Source of the DNA: an uncultured Candidatus Peregrinibacteria bacterium
GTDB taxonomy: Bacteria > Patescibacteriota > Gracilibacteria > Peribacterales > Peribacteraceae
Reading direction: 5' to 3'
DNA length: 64,000 nt
Assembly (NCBI GenBank): GCA_903854335.1
Contig: CAINVY010000013.1
Span: 62,001-126,000 of the forward strand
The notes under the pieces were generated by a model. The model was not told the DNA's origin and ran no database searches. It saw only the letters and a list, made by a program, of their open reading frames with translations. Positions within the stretch are counted from its first letter, which is position 1; each line of letters begins with the position of its first letter. A program made the position numbers and the translations under genes. Below, piece by piece: positions 42,850 through 51,601 of this stretch.

Positions 42850-42876
42850 TTGTGCTCAGAGGAATCCTTTCGTCCG

Positions 42877-44355
42877 TCATCGAATACCATTCCCGTTTTT
42901 CCCATTCTTCTTCTTGCCGTGTTTCCCGCGCCAGTACTTGTCGACGTTCACGCGGTAGAGATTGTTGTAGCGTTCGAGTTCGTTTGGCCCCGCGAGCTTG
43001 AGGACATCGAGCTCCGGGGCGAACATCTCGGAGTAGCGGTCGCGGCGGCGGATGAGCTTGGTGGTGCCGTCGGGGTGTATGAGGACGATCGCCGCGCGCT
43101 TGATGGTATTGAAGTTCGAGGCCATCACCTGCGCGTACGCGCCGACGTCCATGATGGCGAGGAGATCGCCGGCCCGCAGCTTCGGCATGTGCAAATCGCG
43201 GGAGATGATCTCCCAGCAGTCGCAGGTGTTTCCTCCGATGGTGAGGCTGTGGATGCGCGGGGCGTTCATTTTCGACGCGGGCAGCACATCGTAGTGGAGG
43301 CCTTCCTGCACGAGCGCGTCCGGCACGAAGTTGTAGGCGGACGAATCCACCACCACCATGCGCTTCTTGAGGCCGAGCCTCTTGCGCGAGACGACCTTGG
43401 TGAGGCCGATGCCGGCGTTGAGGACGATGCTCTTTCCCGGTTCGAAGATGAGGCGCAGCGGATGGACGATGCCGTTGCGTTCGAGGAGACGGTGAAACCA
43501 CGGCGTGAAATCGCGCATGGCCTCGATCGGAAATGCCGTCTCGTCTCCTACGGCGGCGGGGAAGCCGCCCCCGAGCGAGAGCGTCTTGATGCGAATACCG
43601 CGATCCAGACAGCGCTTGATGAGTTTCACCATGACGCGTGCCACGGCTTTGTACACTCTGGTTTCGTGGACGTACCCGCCGAAGAAATGGAAGCCGTGTA
43701 AATCCACGAAGGGGCTTTTGAGTGCGAGATCGATCGCGCGGTCGATGTAGCCGATCGGGATGCCGTACTTGTTGCCCCGCGTCGAGTACTGGCCGATTTC
43801 GATCATGGGATTGACGCGGATCGCGACGTCGATGTGCTTCTTGAGCTTCTTCGCGGTTTGAGCGATCTGCTCCAGATCTTCGAGGGAGTCGGCGGTGATC
43901 GATTGCACGCCGATCTTCACGGCGAAGTGCAGATCCTGCTCGTTCTTGTAGAGGTTCGTGAGCGAGAGCTGCTTGGGTTTGTAATCGGCGAGGAGCCCGA
44001 GGATGAGTTCCCCGACGCTGGAGCAGTCGAGCTCAAATCCTTCCTCGCGGAGAATGCGCAAGATTTCGAGGTTGCTGTTGCACTTCACCGCGAACTGAAA
44101 TCCTATCTCGGGACCGAAGGTCTTCTTGAAGCGCTGCGCCCGCTCACGGATCTCGCTCTCCACATATACGTAGATCGGTGTTCCGTACTTGTTGATGATG
44201 TGGTCGACGGGAACACCTTCGATCATGAGCATCCCGCGGCGATCCTGACTCAGAAAATCTTCCCAGCGATCACGCATGTAGCGCGAGGAGACGCGTTGCT
44301 GGCGACTGGAGCGCGGAGACTTCTTCGGGGTCGTGCGTTCGGGGGGAGGTTTCAT
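42877..44355 (-). CDS. PLP-dependent group IV decarboxylase (LysA-like)
   Basis: The 492-residue protein has the alanine-racemase fold of diaminopimelate/ornithine decarboxylases: FAVKCNSNLEILRILREEGF with the PLP lysine, SLTNLYKNEQDLHFA, a glycine loop LSLGGGFPAA, LIFEPGKSIVLNAGIGLTKV, and a catalytic cysteine region IGGNTCDCWEIISRD. MASNFN and KLIRRRDRYSEMF are more like LysA than ODC, but the setting near homospermidine synthase leaves ornithine, lysine or carboxy-polyamine substrates open. A strong promoter overlaps the ORF start at 44409, so the ATG at 44355 is the true start. An N-terminal basic extension of about 30 residues is unusual. Confidence 0.82.
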   Translation of the reverse strand: MKPPPERTTPKKSPRSSRQQRVSSRYMRDRWEDFLSQDRRGMLMIEGVPVDHIINKYGTPIYVYVESEIRERAQRFKKTFGPEIGFQFAVKCNSNLEILRILREEGFELDCSSVGELILGLLADYKPKQLSLTNLYKNEQDLHFAVKIGVQSITADSLEDLEQIAQTAKKLKKHIDVAIRVNPMIEIGQYSTRGNKYGIPIGYIDRAIDLALKSPFVDLHGFHFFGGYVHETRVYKAVARVMVKLIKRCLDRGIRIKTLSLGGGFPAAVGDETAFPIEAMRDFTPWFHRLLERNGIVHPLRLIFEPGKSIVLNAGIGLTKVVSRKRLGLKKRMVVVDSSAYNFVPDALVQEGLHYDVLPASKMNAPRIHSLTIGGNTCDCWEIISRDLHMPKLRAGDLLAIMDVGAYAQVMASNFNTIKRAAIVLIHPDGTTKLIRRRDRYSEMFAPELDVLKLAGPNELERYNNLYRVNVDKYWRGKHGKKKNGKNGNGIR

Positions 44356-44386
44356 CTCAGTGCGTTCTGTGGGAAAACAACGCGCA

Positions 44387-44414
44387 ATTGTAGGATGCGC
44401 GCTCCGCATGTCAA
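44387..44414 (-). promoter_or_regulatory. Promoter of the LysA-like gene
   Basis: On the minus strand, TTGACA (44409-44414) is 16 nt from TACAAT (44387-44392). Transcription should start near 44380, leaving a leader of about 25 nt before the ATG at 44355. This rules out the ATG at 44409. Confidence 0.85.
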
Positions 44415-44471
44415 TAGTTTTCTCTTTCCTTTGCGGTGGATGAGATTCGCGGGTTCCTCTATCATTTTTTC

Positions 44472-45527
44472 ATGGCCGCGAAGAACAAGTTTCTCGGCAT
44501 CGACCAAGACGTCCTCTTCGATCACTACGGCGCATCTGCTCGCGGTGACGGCATCTTCGGCCTCTCGTGTTCCCGTAACGATTCCAAGATCGTTCTGCTC
44601 CCCGTGCCCTTCGAAGCGACGGTCTCGTACGGAGCCGGAACGGCGAAGGGGCCGCGCGCGATCTTGGCTGCGAGCACGCAGGTGGATCTCTTCGACCGGG
44701 AGCTCGGCCTCTTCTACAAGGCCGGTATCGCGATGCTGCCGGAGTCCTCGCAGGTGCGCAGATGGAACACAGAGGCTCGGCGCCATGCGCGCAAGGTGAT
44801 AGCGAAAGGCGGGGCGGATGGGTCCAATCGCACGGATGCGGATGCGGTGAATGCGATCGGCGCGAAGCTCAATGCGTTTGTGGAGAAGGAGACACGAAAA
44901 ATTTTAAAGGAAGGGAAAATTCCGGGGCTCATCGGCGGCGACCACTCGACGCCGCTTGGCGCGATCAAGGCGTGTGCCGATCAGCACGGATCAATCGGAG
45001 TGCTTCACATCGATGCGCACAGCGACACCAGAGACAGCTTCGAGGATTTCACGTTCTCCCACGGCTCGATCATGCGTCATGTGATGAAGGAAGTCCCGGG
45101 CGTGAAAAAGCTCGTGCAGGTGGGCGTGCGCGATTTCTGTCGGGAGGAGATGCGGTTTTTGGAACAGAGCAAGGGAAGGATCGAAGTGTTCTTCGACGAA
45201 GACACGGCGAGCGAGCAGCTCTCGGGAGGGAAGACGTGGATGCAGACGTGCTCGGAGATTGTCGGGAAACTTCCGAAGAAGGTCTACATCTCGTTCGACA
45301 TCGACGGCCTCGATCCCGCGCTCTGTCCGCACACGGGTACGCCCGTGCCGGGGGGACTCTCATTCCATCAGGCGCTCTTGCTGCTCAAGACCGTCGCCAA
45401 ATCGGGACGCAAAATCGTGGGATTCGATCTCGTGGAAGTCGCGCCGGGACCGGATGAATGGGATGCCAATGTGGGCGCGCGCCTGCTCTTCAAACTCTGC
45501 GGGTGGACGCTGAAATCGCAGGAGTGA
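44472..45527 (+). CDS. Ureohydrolase family protein (agmatinase/arginase-like)
   Basis: The 351-residue protein has the binuclear manganese site of the family: GGDHSTPLG, HIDAHSDTRDSFEDFTFSHG and SFDIDGLDPALCPHTGTPVP. These enzymes release urea from agmatine, arginine or related guanidino compounds. PGGLSFHQALLL and the C-terminal FDLVEVAPGPDEWDANVGAR favour agmatinase-type members, but an arginase or guanidinobutyrase role is possible. With the nearby polyamine genes it could supply putrescine. TATCAT (44460-44465) ends 6 nt before the ATG. An acidic/basic insert near residue 100 (RRHARKVIAKGGADG) is unusual. Confidence 0.85.
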   Translation: MAAKNKFLGIDQDVLFDHYGASARGDGIFGLSCSRNDSKIVLLPVPFEATVSYGAGTAKGPRAILAASTQVDLFDRELGLFYKAGIAMLPESSQVRRWNTEARRHARKVIAKGGADGSNRTDADAVNAIGAKLNAFVEKETRKILKEGKIPGLIGGDHSTPLGAIKACADQHGSIGVLHIDAHSDTRDSFEDFTFSHGSIMRHVMKEVPGVKKLVQVGVRDFCREEMRFLEQSKGRIEVFFDEDTASEQLSGGKTWMQTCSEIVGKLPKKVYISFDIDGLDPALCPHTGTPVPGGLSFHQALLLLKTVAKSGRKIVGFDLVEVAPGPDEWDANVGARLLFKLCGWTLKSQE

Positions 45528-45580
45528 GAGCATTTGTGGACGTAGACTCATGGCGTGAAAGAATGTAAAATATCTATTAC

Positions 45581-46021
45581 ATGATTGATATCAATTCTCT
45601 GTTTGAGGGCGTCAATTCCGGCGGCGCGGATCCCGAAAGGGATCGAAGATTGTCTTTAAGGAAGCAGATGGGTGACGTGCATGACGAGGTGAAGGGTGTC
45701 GTCGAAGAGACGCATTCTTTAGCGCAAGCGAAGAGAGCGGAGTTGCAAGCCCGGCGCGAAGCCGGGGAGATCAGTCCTCATGATTTTGATCTCAATTTTA
45801 TCGCCCAGCTCAATGAGATGGGGGAGCCCCTGCAGTTCACGGATCTTATTCATCAGACGGGCAAGCAGGCCGTCGTCATTTCGCGTGAGCAGATGGAGAT
45901 ACTGGGTGGGTTTTCCTTCATTGCTCGCGATGGACAGACAATCACGGTGGAACCCGAGAGCGTTGAAGAAGAGCTCATTTTGTTTCCCGAAGAATTGTGG
46001 TTTGAAGAGGAGGGGAAGTGA
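45581..46021 (+). CDS. Hypothetical protein, 146 aa
   Basis: Unknown family. Mostly helical and acidic: a charged N-terminal half (SLAQAKRAELQARREAGEIS), then LNFIAQLNEMGEPLQFTDLI, VVISREQMEILGGFSFIARD and a Glu-rich end. No signal peptide or membrane segment. TAAAAT (45566-45571) ends 9 nt before the ATG. It overlaps the region just upstream of the rpoB promoter. Confidence 0.55.
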   Translation: MIDINSLFEGVNSGGADPERDRRLSLRKQMGDVHDEVKGVVEETHSLAQAKRAELQARREAGEISPHDFDLNFIAQLNEMGEPLQFTDLIHQTGKQAVVISREQMEILGGFSFIARDGQTITVEPESVEEELILFPEELWFEEEGK

Positions 46022-46033
46022 TGCAAAAAACAT

Positions 46034-46061
46034 TTGACGCATCCGCCAAATCCTTTAGAAT
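46034..46061 (+). promoter_or_regulatory. rpoB promoter
   Basis: TTGACG (46034-46039) and TAGAAT (46056-46061), 16 nt apart. The string TTGACGCATCC and a following TTTAGA are shared with the promoter at 60402-60430. The leader to the rpoB ATG is about 80 nt. Confidence 0.75.
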
Positions 46062-46146
46062 CCGAGTACATCGCGCAGTGGCTTCCGATTGTGTTTTGAG
46101 TGCTGTGCCCCGTTCGCCGTTTTCCCGGCATTCCCCCCCATTTGTT

Positions 46147-49100
46147 ATGGCGAAGAAAAAGCCTGCGAAGAAACACGTCGCGAAGCACGTCTCGAAGAAG
46201 AGCGTGAAGGTCGCAAAAAAGGTCGCAAAGCCGAAGAAGGCGATCGTTAAAAAAGCCGCACCGCACAAGCCGGAGGTGAAGGTAGTGAAGAAGGAGGAGG
46301 TGAAGAAGCCGCTCTTGCCCGCGAAGGTGCCGCCGAAGCCCGTCATCAAAATTCCACCCAAGCGCGCCTACCAGATGCAAGTCGGGGCGGATGTCCTCGC
46401 GAGACTGACGCCGCACGTCCAGGGCGTGATCGGTCGTATTCCCTCCGTGTTCCAGACGTTGCCTGCCTCTCTGAAGCCGTCGAAGGTGGAAGGGGGAAGG
46501 GTGTACCTCACGGAAGAAGTGGAGGAGACGTTCGTCCCCTCGCTCATCGAGATGCAGATTTTGAGCTACAAGTGGTTCCTCACAGAGGGTCTCAAGGAGC
46601 TCTTGGAAGAGATTTCTCCCATTACGGATTTCTCCGGAAAGAAGATGGAACTGCGCATTCTCGGCCACACGTTCGATCCGCCGAAGTACGATCCGGATAC
46701 GTGTCGCCGCCGCAACCTCTCCTACGAGGCCGCGATGAAAGGACACGTCCAGCTCATCAATAAGGAGACGGGCGAAATCAAGGAGCAGGATGTGTTCCTC
46801 GGGAGCATTCCTCTCATGACGGAGGGCGGGACATTCATCGTGGACGGCATCGAGCGCGTCGTCGTTCACCAGCTCGTCCGTTCGCCGGGTGTGTTCTTCT
46901 CGAAGATGCCGGAGTATCCCAAGTACCACGCGGCGAAGATCATCCCCAAGCGCGGCGTGTGGCTCGAGATCGAAACGGATCGCCGCGGGATCATCTCCTG
47001 CAAAATCGATCGCAAGCGCAAGATTCCCATCACGCAGCTCCTGCGCGTCTTCGGCTACCCCACGGATTCGCAGATCTTGGATGTCTTCAAGGATGTGACG
47101 GAACAGGAGCATGATTTCATCCTCCACACCCTCGAGAAGGATCCGGTGCGTACCGTTGAGGAGGCGTATCAGAGCGTCTACCGCAAAATCCGCCCCGGAG
47201 ATCTCGCCACACCCGAGAACGCCAAGCAGCTTATCGATTCGCTCTTCTTCGATTTCAAGAAGTACGACATGGGCAACATCGCCCGCTACAAACTCAACCG
47301 TCGCTTCAACGTCGCGACACCCAGCGACGAGGCGCATCGTGTTTTCCAGGTGAAGGATTTCGTCGAGATTCTCCGCGAGCTCATCCGTCTCAATAACGGT
47401 CACGGCGTCGCGGATGACATCGATCATCTCTCAAACCGCCGCGTCCGCAGCGTCGGCGAGCTCGTGCAGAACAAGTACCGTGTCGGTTTGGTGCGCACCG
47501 AGCGCATCGTGAAGGATCGTATGACGGTGATGGATCTGGAGACGGTGACGCCCACACAGCTCATCAACTGCCGACCGATCACGGCGGCGATGCGCGAATT
47601 CTTCGCGAGTTCGCAGCTCTCGCAATTCATGGATCAGACCAACCCGCTTGCGGAACTCGCCCACAAGCGGCGCCTCTCCGCGATGGGTCCGGGCGGACTC
47701 TCACGCGAGCGCGCGAGCTTCGACGTCCGCGACGTTCACACCAGTCACTACGGACGCATCTGTCCGATCGCCACTCCCGAAGGACCGAACATCGGTTTGG
47801 TGGTTCACCTTGCGGGCTTTGCCCGTGTGAACGAATACGGATTCCTCGAGACGCCGTACCGCGAGGTCAAGCATGACGTGCCTCTCGATCCGGAGAAGCT
47901 ATTCGGTCGCATGATCGACATCGCGGTGAAGGAGAGTCGCAAGATTGTGGCGCGAGAAGGGGACGTCATCGATACCAAGGAACTCGCACGCAAGGTCGTC
48001 TCCGTGCTCAAGAAGGAGGGGCTCAAGTCCGTTCCCGTTCGCGCGTACCTCACGAGCAAGGTGATCTATGCGGATGCGGAGCAGGAGCGTCACCTCACGG
48101 TTGCGCAGGCCCAGAACAGCGTTACTCCTCTGCAGGAATTTCTCTCGACGCGCATTCCTTCCCGCAAGGCGGGAGAGACGGTGCTTGCGCACATCCGCGA
48201 TGTCACGCACGTCGATGTCTCGCCGAGACAAATTCTCTCCATCTCGACATCCCTCATTCCGTTCCTCGAGCACGACGACAACACGCGCGCATCCATGGGA
48301 ACGAACATGCAACGACAGGCCGTTCCGCTCGTCCGCCCCTCCGCTCCGCTCGTCGGAACGGGAATGGAAGGACTCGCTGCCCGCGCGTCGGGTCATGCGC
48401 TGCTCGCGGAAGAAGACGGTGAAGTGACGGCGGCCGACGCCTCGTCGGTGTCCGTCGTCTATCGATCCGGACGCAAACATACGTACAAGCTCCACACGTT
48501 CGTGCGCAGCAACCAGGGCACATGCTTCAATATGCGTCCGAAGGTGCTTCGTGGACAGAAGGTTCGACGCGGCGATCCCATCGCCGACGGCGCTGCGGTG
48601 GAGAACGGCGAGCTCGCGCTCGGTCAGAACCTCCTCGTCGCGTACCTCTCCTGGGAAGGATATAACTTTGAGGATGCGGTCATCATTTCCGATCGTATCG
48701 TGCAGAGAGGGGATTTCGATTCCATCCACATCGAGTCCTACATCACGGATATTCGCGACACCAAGCTCGGTCCCGAACTCGTAACGAGAGACATCCCGAA
48801 CGTCGGTGAGGCCAAGCTGAAGGATCTCGGATCCGACGGTGTCGTTCGCATCGGTGCCACGGTTCACGAAGGCGACATCCTCGTCGGCAAGATTACGCCG
48901 AAGGGCGAGACGGAGCTGACGCCGGAAGAGCGTCTCCTCCAGGCGATCTTCGGAGACAAGGCCAAGGACGTGAAGGACAGCTCGCTTCGACTCCCCGGCG
49001 GCGCCGGAGGAAAAGTCGTCGACGTGCACGTGTTCGACCGGTCGGAGGGCGACGAGCTCCCGACGGGTGTCATCAAGCAGATCAAAGTGTTCGTTGCGCA

Positions 49101-50067
49101 GACGCGCAAAATTCAGGTGGGAGACAAGATGGCGGGCCGCCACGGAAACAAGGGAGTCGTCTCGCGCATCGTGGCTCGCGAGGACATGCCCTTCCTCCAG
49201 GACGGGACCCACGTTGATATCATTCTCAACCCCCTCGGCGTCACATCCCGTATGAACATCGGACAGATTCTCGAGACACACCTCGGATGGGCGTGCCAGG
49301 TGCTCGGCATTCGCATGGCGACGCCGACACTCAACGGTATCAGCACGGATCAGGTGGGGGATTTCCTCACGGCATCGAACTTGCCGCACACGGGCAAGGT
49401 GCAGCTCTACGACGGACGCACCGGCGAGCGCTTCGCTCACGAGACGACGGTCGGCATGGTGTACATGTTGAAACTTCTGCACTTGGTCGAGGACAAGATT
49501 CACGCCCGCTCTGTCGGTCCGTACTCGCTCGTCACGCAGCAGCCGCTCGGAGGCAAGGCGCAGCACGGAGGACAGCGCTTCGGAGAAATGGAAGTGTGGG
49601 CACTCGAGGCGTACGGCGCCGCCTACACGTTGCAGGAAATGCTCACCATCAAATCCGATGACGTCATCGGACGCTCCAAGGCATACGAGTCCATCGTCAA
49701 GGGCGAACCGATCCGCCGCCCGTCCATCCCCGAATCTTTCAACGTCTTGGTCAAAGAACTCCAGGCGCTCGGTCTCAAAGTGGAACTCCTCAAGTTCAAG
49801 GAAGAAGTCCCGCCGGAGGAGCGCGTGAAGGTCGAAGAGGGCGAGGTCGAGATGGTGGAGATGAGTTCTAGAGTCGAGGCGGAAGAGGAAGCCGAAGAGA
49901 TCGTCCCCGGCGTGGATAAGATCGAGGAACTATCGGACGTCGGAACCGAGACGGCCGCGGAAGTGATCGCAGGCATCGAGGAAGGGGAAGAGGTTGAGGC
50001 CACCGGCGAATCCGCAAAGGAAGAGATGACGGAGGCGGCTAGCGAGGAAGCGATGGAGGATGCGTGA
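46147..50067 (+). CDS. rpoB: RNA polymerase beta subunit
   Basis: The 1306-residue protein is a complete beta subunit: RSPGVFFSK, SSQLSQFMDQTNPLAELAHK with RRLSAMGPGGLSRERASFDV (rifampicin region), YGRICPIATPEGPNIGLV, GQNLLVAYLSWEGYNFEDAV and the C-terminal GGKAQHGGQRFGEMEVWALE clamp contact. The rifampicin-pocket His and Ser equivalent to H526 and S531 are intact. A Lys/Ala-rich N-terminal extension of about 70 residues and an acidic tail of about 85 residues flank the core. Unusually rpoC does not follow; the next genes are small unknowns and ssb. The start at 46147 excludes upstream sequence that holds the promoter. Confidence 0.97.
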   Translation: MAKKKPAKKHVAKHVSKKSVKVAKKVAKPKKAIVKKAAPHKPEVKVVKKEEVKKPLLPAKVPPKPVIKIPPKRAYQMQVGADVLARLTPHVQGVIGRIPSVFQTLPASLKPSKVEGGRVYLTEEVEETFVPSLIEMQILSYKWFLTEGLKELLEEISPITDFSGKKMELRILGHTFDPPKYDPDTCRRRNLSYEAAMKGHVQLINKETGEIKEQDVFLGSIPLMTEGGTFIVDGIERVVVHQLVRSPGVFFSKMPEYPKYHAAKIIPKRGVWLEIETDRRGIISCKIDRKRKIPITQLLRVFGYPTDSQILDVFKDVTEQEHDFILHTLEKDPVRTVEEAYQSVYRKIRPGDLATPENAKQLIDSLFFDFKKYDMGNIARYKLNRRFNVATPSDEAHRVFQVKDFVEILRELIRLNNGHGVADDIDHLSNRRVRSVGELVQNKYRVGLVRTERIVKDRMTVMDLETVTPTQLINCRPITAAMREFFASSQLSQFMDQTNPLAELAHKRRLSAMGPGGLSRERASFDVRDVHTSHYGRICPIATPEGPNIGLVVHLAGFARVNEYGFLETPYREVKHDVPLDPEKLFGRMIDIAVKESRKIVAREGDVIDTKELARKVVSVLKKEGLKSVPVRAYLTSKVIYADAEQERHLTVAQAQNSVTPLQEFLSTRIPSRKAGETVLAHIRDVTHVDVSPRQILSISTSLIPFLEHDDNTRASMGTNMQRQAVPLVRPSAPLVGTGMEGLAARASGHALLAEEDGEVTAADASSVSVVYRSGRKHTYKLHTFVRSNQGTCFNMRPKVLRGQKVRRGDPIADGAAVENGELALGQNLLVAYLSWEGYNFEDAVIISDRIVQRGDFDSIHIESYITDIRDTKLGPELVTRDIPNVGEAKLKDLGSDGVVRIGATVHEGDILVGKITPKGETELTPEERLLQAIFGDKAKDVKDSSLRLPGGAGGKVVDVHVFDRSEGDELPTGVIKQIKVFVAQTRKIQVGDKMAGRHGNKGVVSRIVAREDMPFLQDGTHVDIILNPLGVTSRMNIGQILETHLGWACQVLGIRMATPTLNGISTDQVGDFLTASNLPHTGKVQLYDGRTGERFAHETTVGMVYMLKLLHLVEDKIHARSVGPYSLVTQQPLGGKAQHGGQRFGEMEVWALEAYGAAYTLQEMLTIKSDDVIGRSKAYESIVKGEPIRRPSIPESFNVLVKELQALGLKVELLKFKEEVPPEERVKVEEGEVEMVEMSSRVEAEEEAEEIVPGVDKIEELSDVGTETAAEVIAGIEEGEEVEATGESAKEEMTEAASEEAMEDA

Positions 50068-50115
50068 GGAGTGGGTGATTAATGGATAATGGAAAATGGA
50101 TAATGGACAATGAGG

Positions 50116-50140
50116 ACGGCTCCGCGAGGGGCCGTTCTTT
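50116..50140 (+). terminator. Intrinsic terminator after rpoB
   Basis: ACGGCTCC (50116-50123) pairs with GGGGCCGT (50128-50135) around a GCGA tetraloop, followed by TCTTT. It lies 50 nt after the rpoB stop codon. Just before it are two copies of ATGGATAATGGA (50082-50093 and 50096-50107), 14 nt apart. Confidence 0.7.
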
Positions 50141-50156
50141 GGTATATTTATGCACT

Positions 50157-50405
50157 ATGTTTATTGATCGCGAAGCATTGGAAAGAATCTGTGCGACCGA
50201 GCGAAGAAATAATGCGCGGTACGATGCGCTGTTTGCCGCTCATACGAACATTATTCGCGGAGGAGGAATTGCTTTCAATCTCGAACAGCTCTCTTCATTT
50301 ATCACGCCCGAAGAATCGCAAGAACTCCTGGCGATTGCCACGGAGAGGAGGGAAATTGCGAATCGGATATGGACGATGATCGGGGATATGACGGAGGATC
50401 TCTGA
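50157..50405 (+). CDS. Small hypothetical protein, 82 aa
   Basis: Unknown. Helical, with Glu/Arg-rich segments (REALERICATERRNNARYDA, ATERREIANRIWTMIGDM). No membrane segment. TATATT (50143-50148) ends 8 nt before the ATG, so the mRNA is probably leaderless. Located between rpoB and ssb. Confidence 0.5.
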   Translation: MFIDREALERICATERRNNARYDALFAAHTNIIRGGGIAFNLEQLSSFITPEESQELLAIATERREIANRIWTMIGDMTEDL

Positions 50406-50538
50406 GCATGCGGAACAGCGTTCAGCTTTTTCCGTAGCCATGATTTCGGTAGATCAATATTTCTGCATGCTCGAAGGTGCCTCATTGATCGCCGGATTTT
50501 CTATGCTTTGCCTCCTCTACTCCTTTCCCCATTTTTCT

Positions 50539-50901
50539 ATGTTCACCGTGAATCGCGTCACGCTGCTTGGCAACGTCACCCACGATCCCGAAGTCCGTGC
50601 CACGAAGTCGGGCACGTCCCTCGTTACGCTCGGCTTCGCCACCGACAACGTCCGCAAGGACGAAAAAGGCGAGATGCAACGCGAACCGGAATTCCACCAT
50701 CTCGTGTGCTTTGGGCTCCTCGCGGATTTCACTGCCAAAGCCATCAAGAAGGGCGCCCCCCTCTACGCCGAAGGCCGTCTCCACACCAGTAAGTGGGAGA
50801 AGGCGAAGGGGCAGACGCAGAGCCGCACGGAAATCATCGTCGACCGGCTCGTCCTCCTTTCCCCGAAGAAAGAATCGGCGGCGGAGGCGACGCACTCCTG
50901 A
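50539..50901 (+). CDS. ssb: Single-stranded DNA-binding protein
   Basis: The 120-residue protein has the SSB OB fold: MFTVNRVTLLGNVTHDPEVR, GTSLVTLGFATDNVRKDE, FHHLVCFGLLADFTAKAIKK and EGRLHTSKWEKAKGQTQ. It coats single-stranded DNA in replication and repair. The usual acidic C-terminal tip (DDDIPF) that recruits partner proteins is absent; the protein ends ESAAEATHS. The start at 50539 matches the family; the upstream extension in frame does not. RecO encoded in this window normally interacts with SSB. Confidence 0.92.
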   Translation: MFTVNRVTLLGNVTHDPEVRATKSGTSLVTLGFATDNVRKDEKGEMQREPEFHHLVCFGLLADFTAKAIKKGAPLYAEGRLHTSKWEKAKGQTQSRTEIIVDRLVLLSPKKESAAEATHS

Positions 50902-50988
50902 GTGTCCATTATCAGAGGAGGCAGGCGGCAGATGTGTTCTTGCGGCCTGTTTCCGCATGGATACAATAAGTCCTTTCCCCGTCTCTCC

Positions 50989-51360
50989 ATGCCCCTTCCC
51001 GATGATAGCTTCAACCCGGAAATCGCCCGGACGATCTATGGCCAGCCATCTCAGGGCGATACGGAGTTTGAAACCTTCATCAGCGTGGCACATGGAGAAG
51101 ACGATCCGCTGAATCTGATCAATGAGATCTTGGCGATCGGATTGCGCATACGAAGAGCATGCAAAGCCGGTATGGATCTGGGAGAGGGGCATACGCCGGA
51201 CGAAATTGAAGCTCTTGTTCGGAGTCGGTTCAGTGTTCTGAAAGACGAAGATGTCTACGCTTCGGGATCTGTGCTGGAGCGGCTTAATCAAATCCGCGAA
51301 CAACTGCTTCCCTTTGAGCAAATGGCGGCTTCTTTTCTGCAGCGGGAGACGCGCCCGTAG
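50989..51360 (+). CDS. Hypothetical protein, 123 aa
   Basis: Unknown. Acidic helical protein with DPLNLINEILAIGLRIRRAC and SVLERLNQIREQLLPFEQMA. TACAAT (50962-50967) with TTGCGG 16 nt upstream forms a likely promoter, and the ATG is about 21 nt after the -10 box. It is the last gene before the rRNA leader. Confidence 0.5.
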   Translation: MPLPDDSFNPEIARTIYGQPSQGDTEFETFISVAHGEDDPLNLINEILAIGLRIRRACKAGMDLGEGHTPDEIEALVRSRFSVLKDEDVYASGSVLERLNQIREQLLPFEQMAASFLQRETRP

Positions 51361-51385
51361 GAACATGAATTTATTTCTTTTCTTC

Positions 51386-51413
51386 TTGACCCTCCTTGGT
51401 CGTAGCGTAAAAT
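51386..51413 (+). promoter_or_regulatory. Promoter of the 23S-5S rRNA unit
   Basis: TTGACC (51386-51391) and TAAAAT (51408-51413), 16 nt apart, about 340 nt before the 23S 5' end. The 23S-5S unit thus has its own promoter rather than following 16S. Confidence 0.7.
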
Positions 51414-51439
51414 AACGCGGCTTTATGGTGAGACGTGAT

Positions 51440-51508
51440 CACCCGCAGGATTAGTGTCGAAGAAAAACGACTAATTCTACGGGTGCGCGCAAGCCACCCG
51501 CTTTTTTT
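51440..51508 (+). promoter_or_regulatory. Attenuator-like leader of the rRNA unit
   Basis: CACCCG (51440-51445) pairs with CGGGTG (51480-51485) as the base of an 18-bp imperfect stem, loop AAGAAAAA. The same CGGGTG can instead pair with CACCCG at 51495-51500, which is followed by seven T (51502-51508). The exclusive pairings form an antiterminator/terminator choice. Confidence 0.5.
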
Positions 51509-51589
51509 ATCCCGCATTCGCGGGGTGGAAAAATTCTCCTCTCCTGCAGCCAAGCGGGATGAGAATCGTTCGGGTCGGCTCCTCACCGG

Positions 51590-51601
51590 TGCTCATTGAA
51601 A
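51590..51601 (+). promoter_or_regulatory. boxA-like rRNA antitermination signal
   Basis: TGCTCATTGAAA differs at one position from the boxA consensus TGCTCTTTGAAA, which binds NusB-S10 to make polymerase resistant to termination in rRNA. It lies in the 23S leader after the attenuator-like hairpins. Confidence 0.55.

Noticed and set aside
44356-44409. The ATG at 44409 as start of the LysA-like gene
   Set aside because: The -35 and -10 boxes of a strong promoter lie at and just downstream of this ATG, so transcription begins after it.
47899-49566. A 555-codon antisense frame inside rpoB
   Set aside because: Stop-free only because of rpoB codon bias; no domain, and rpoB is certain.
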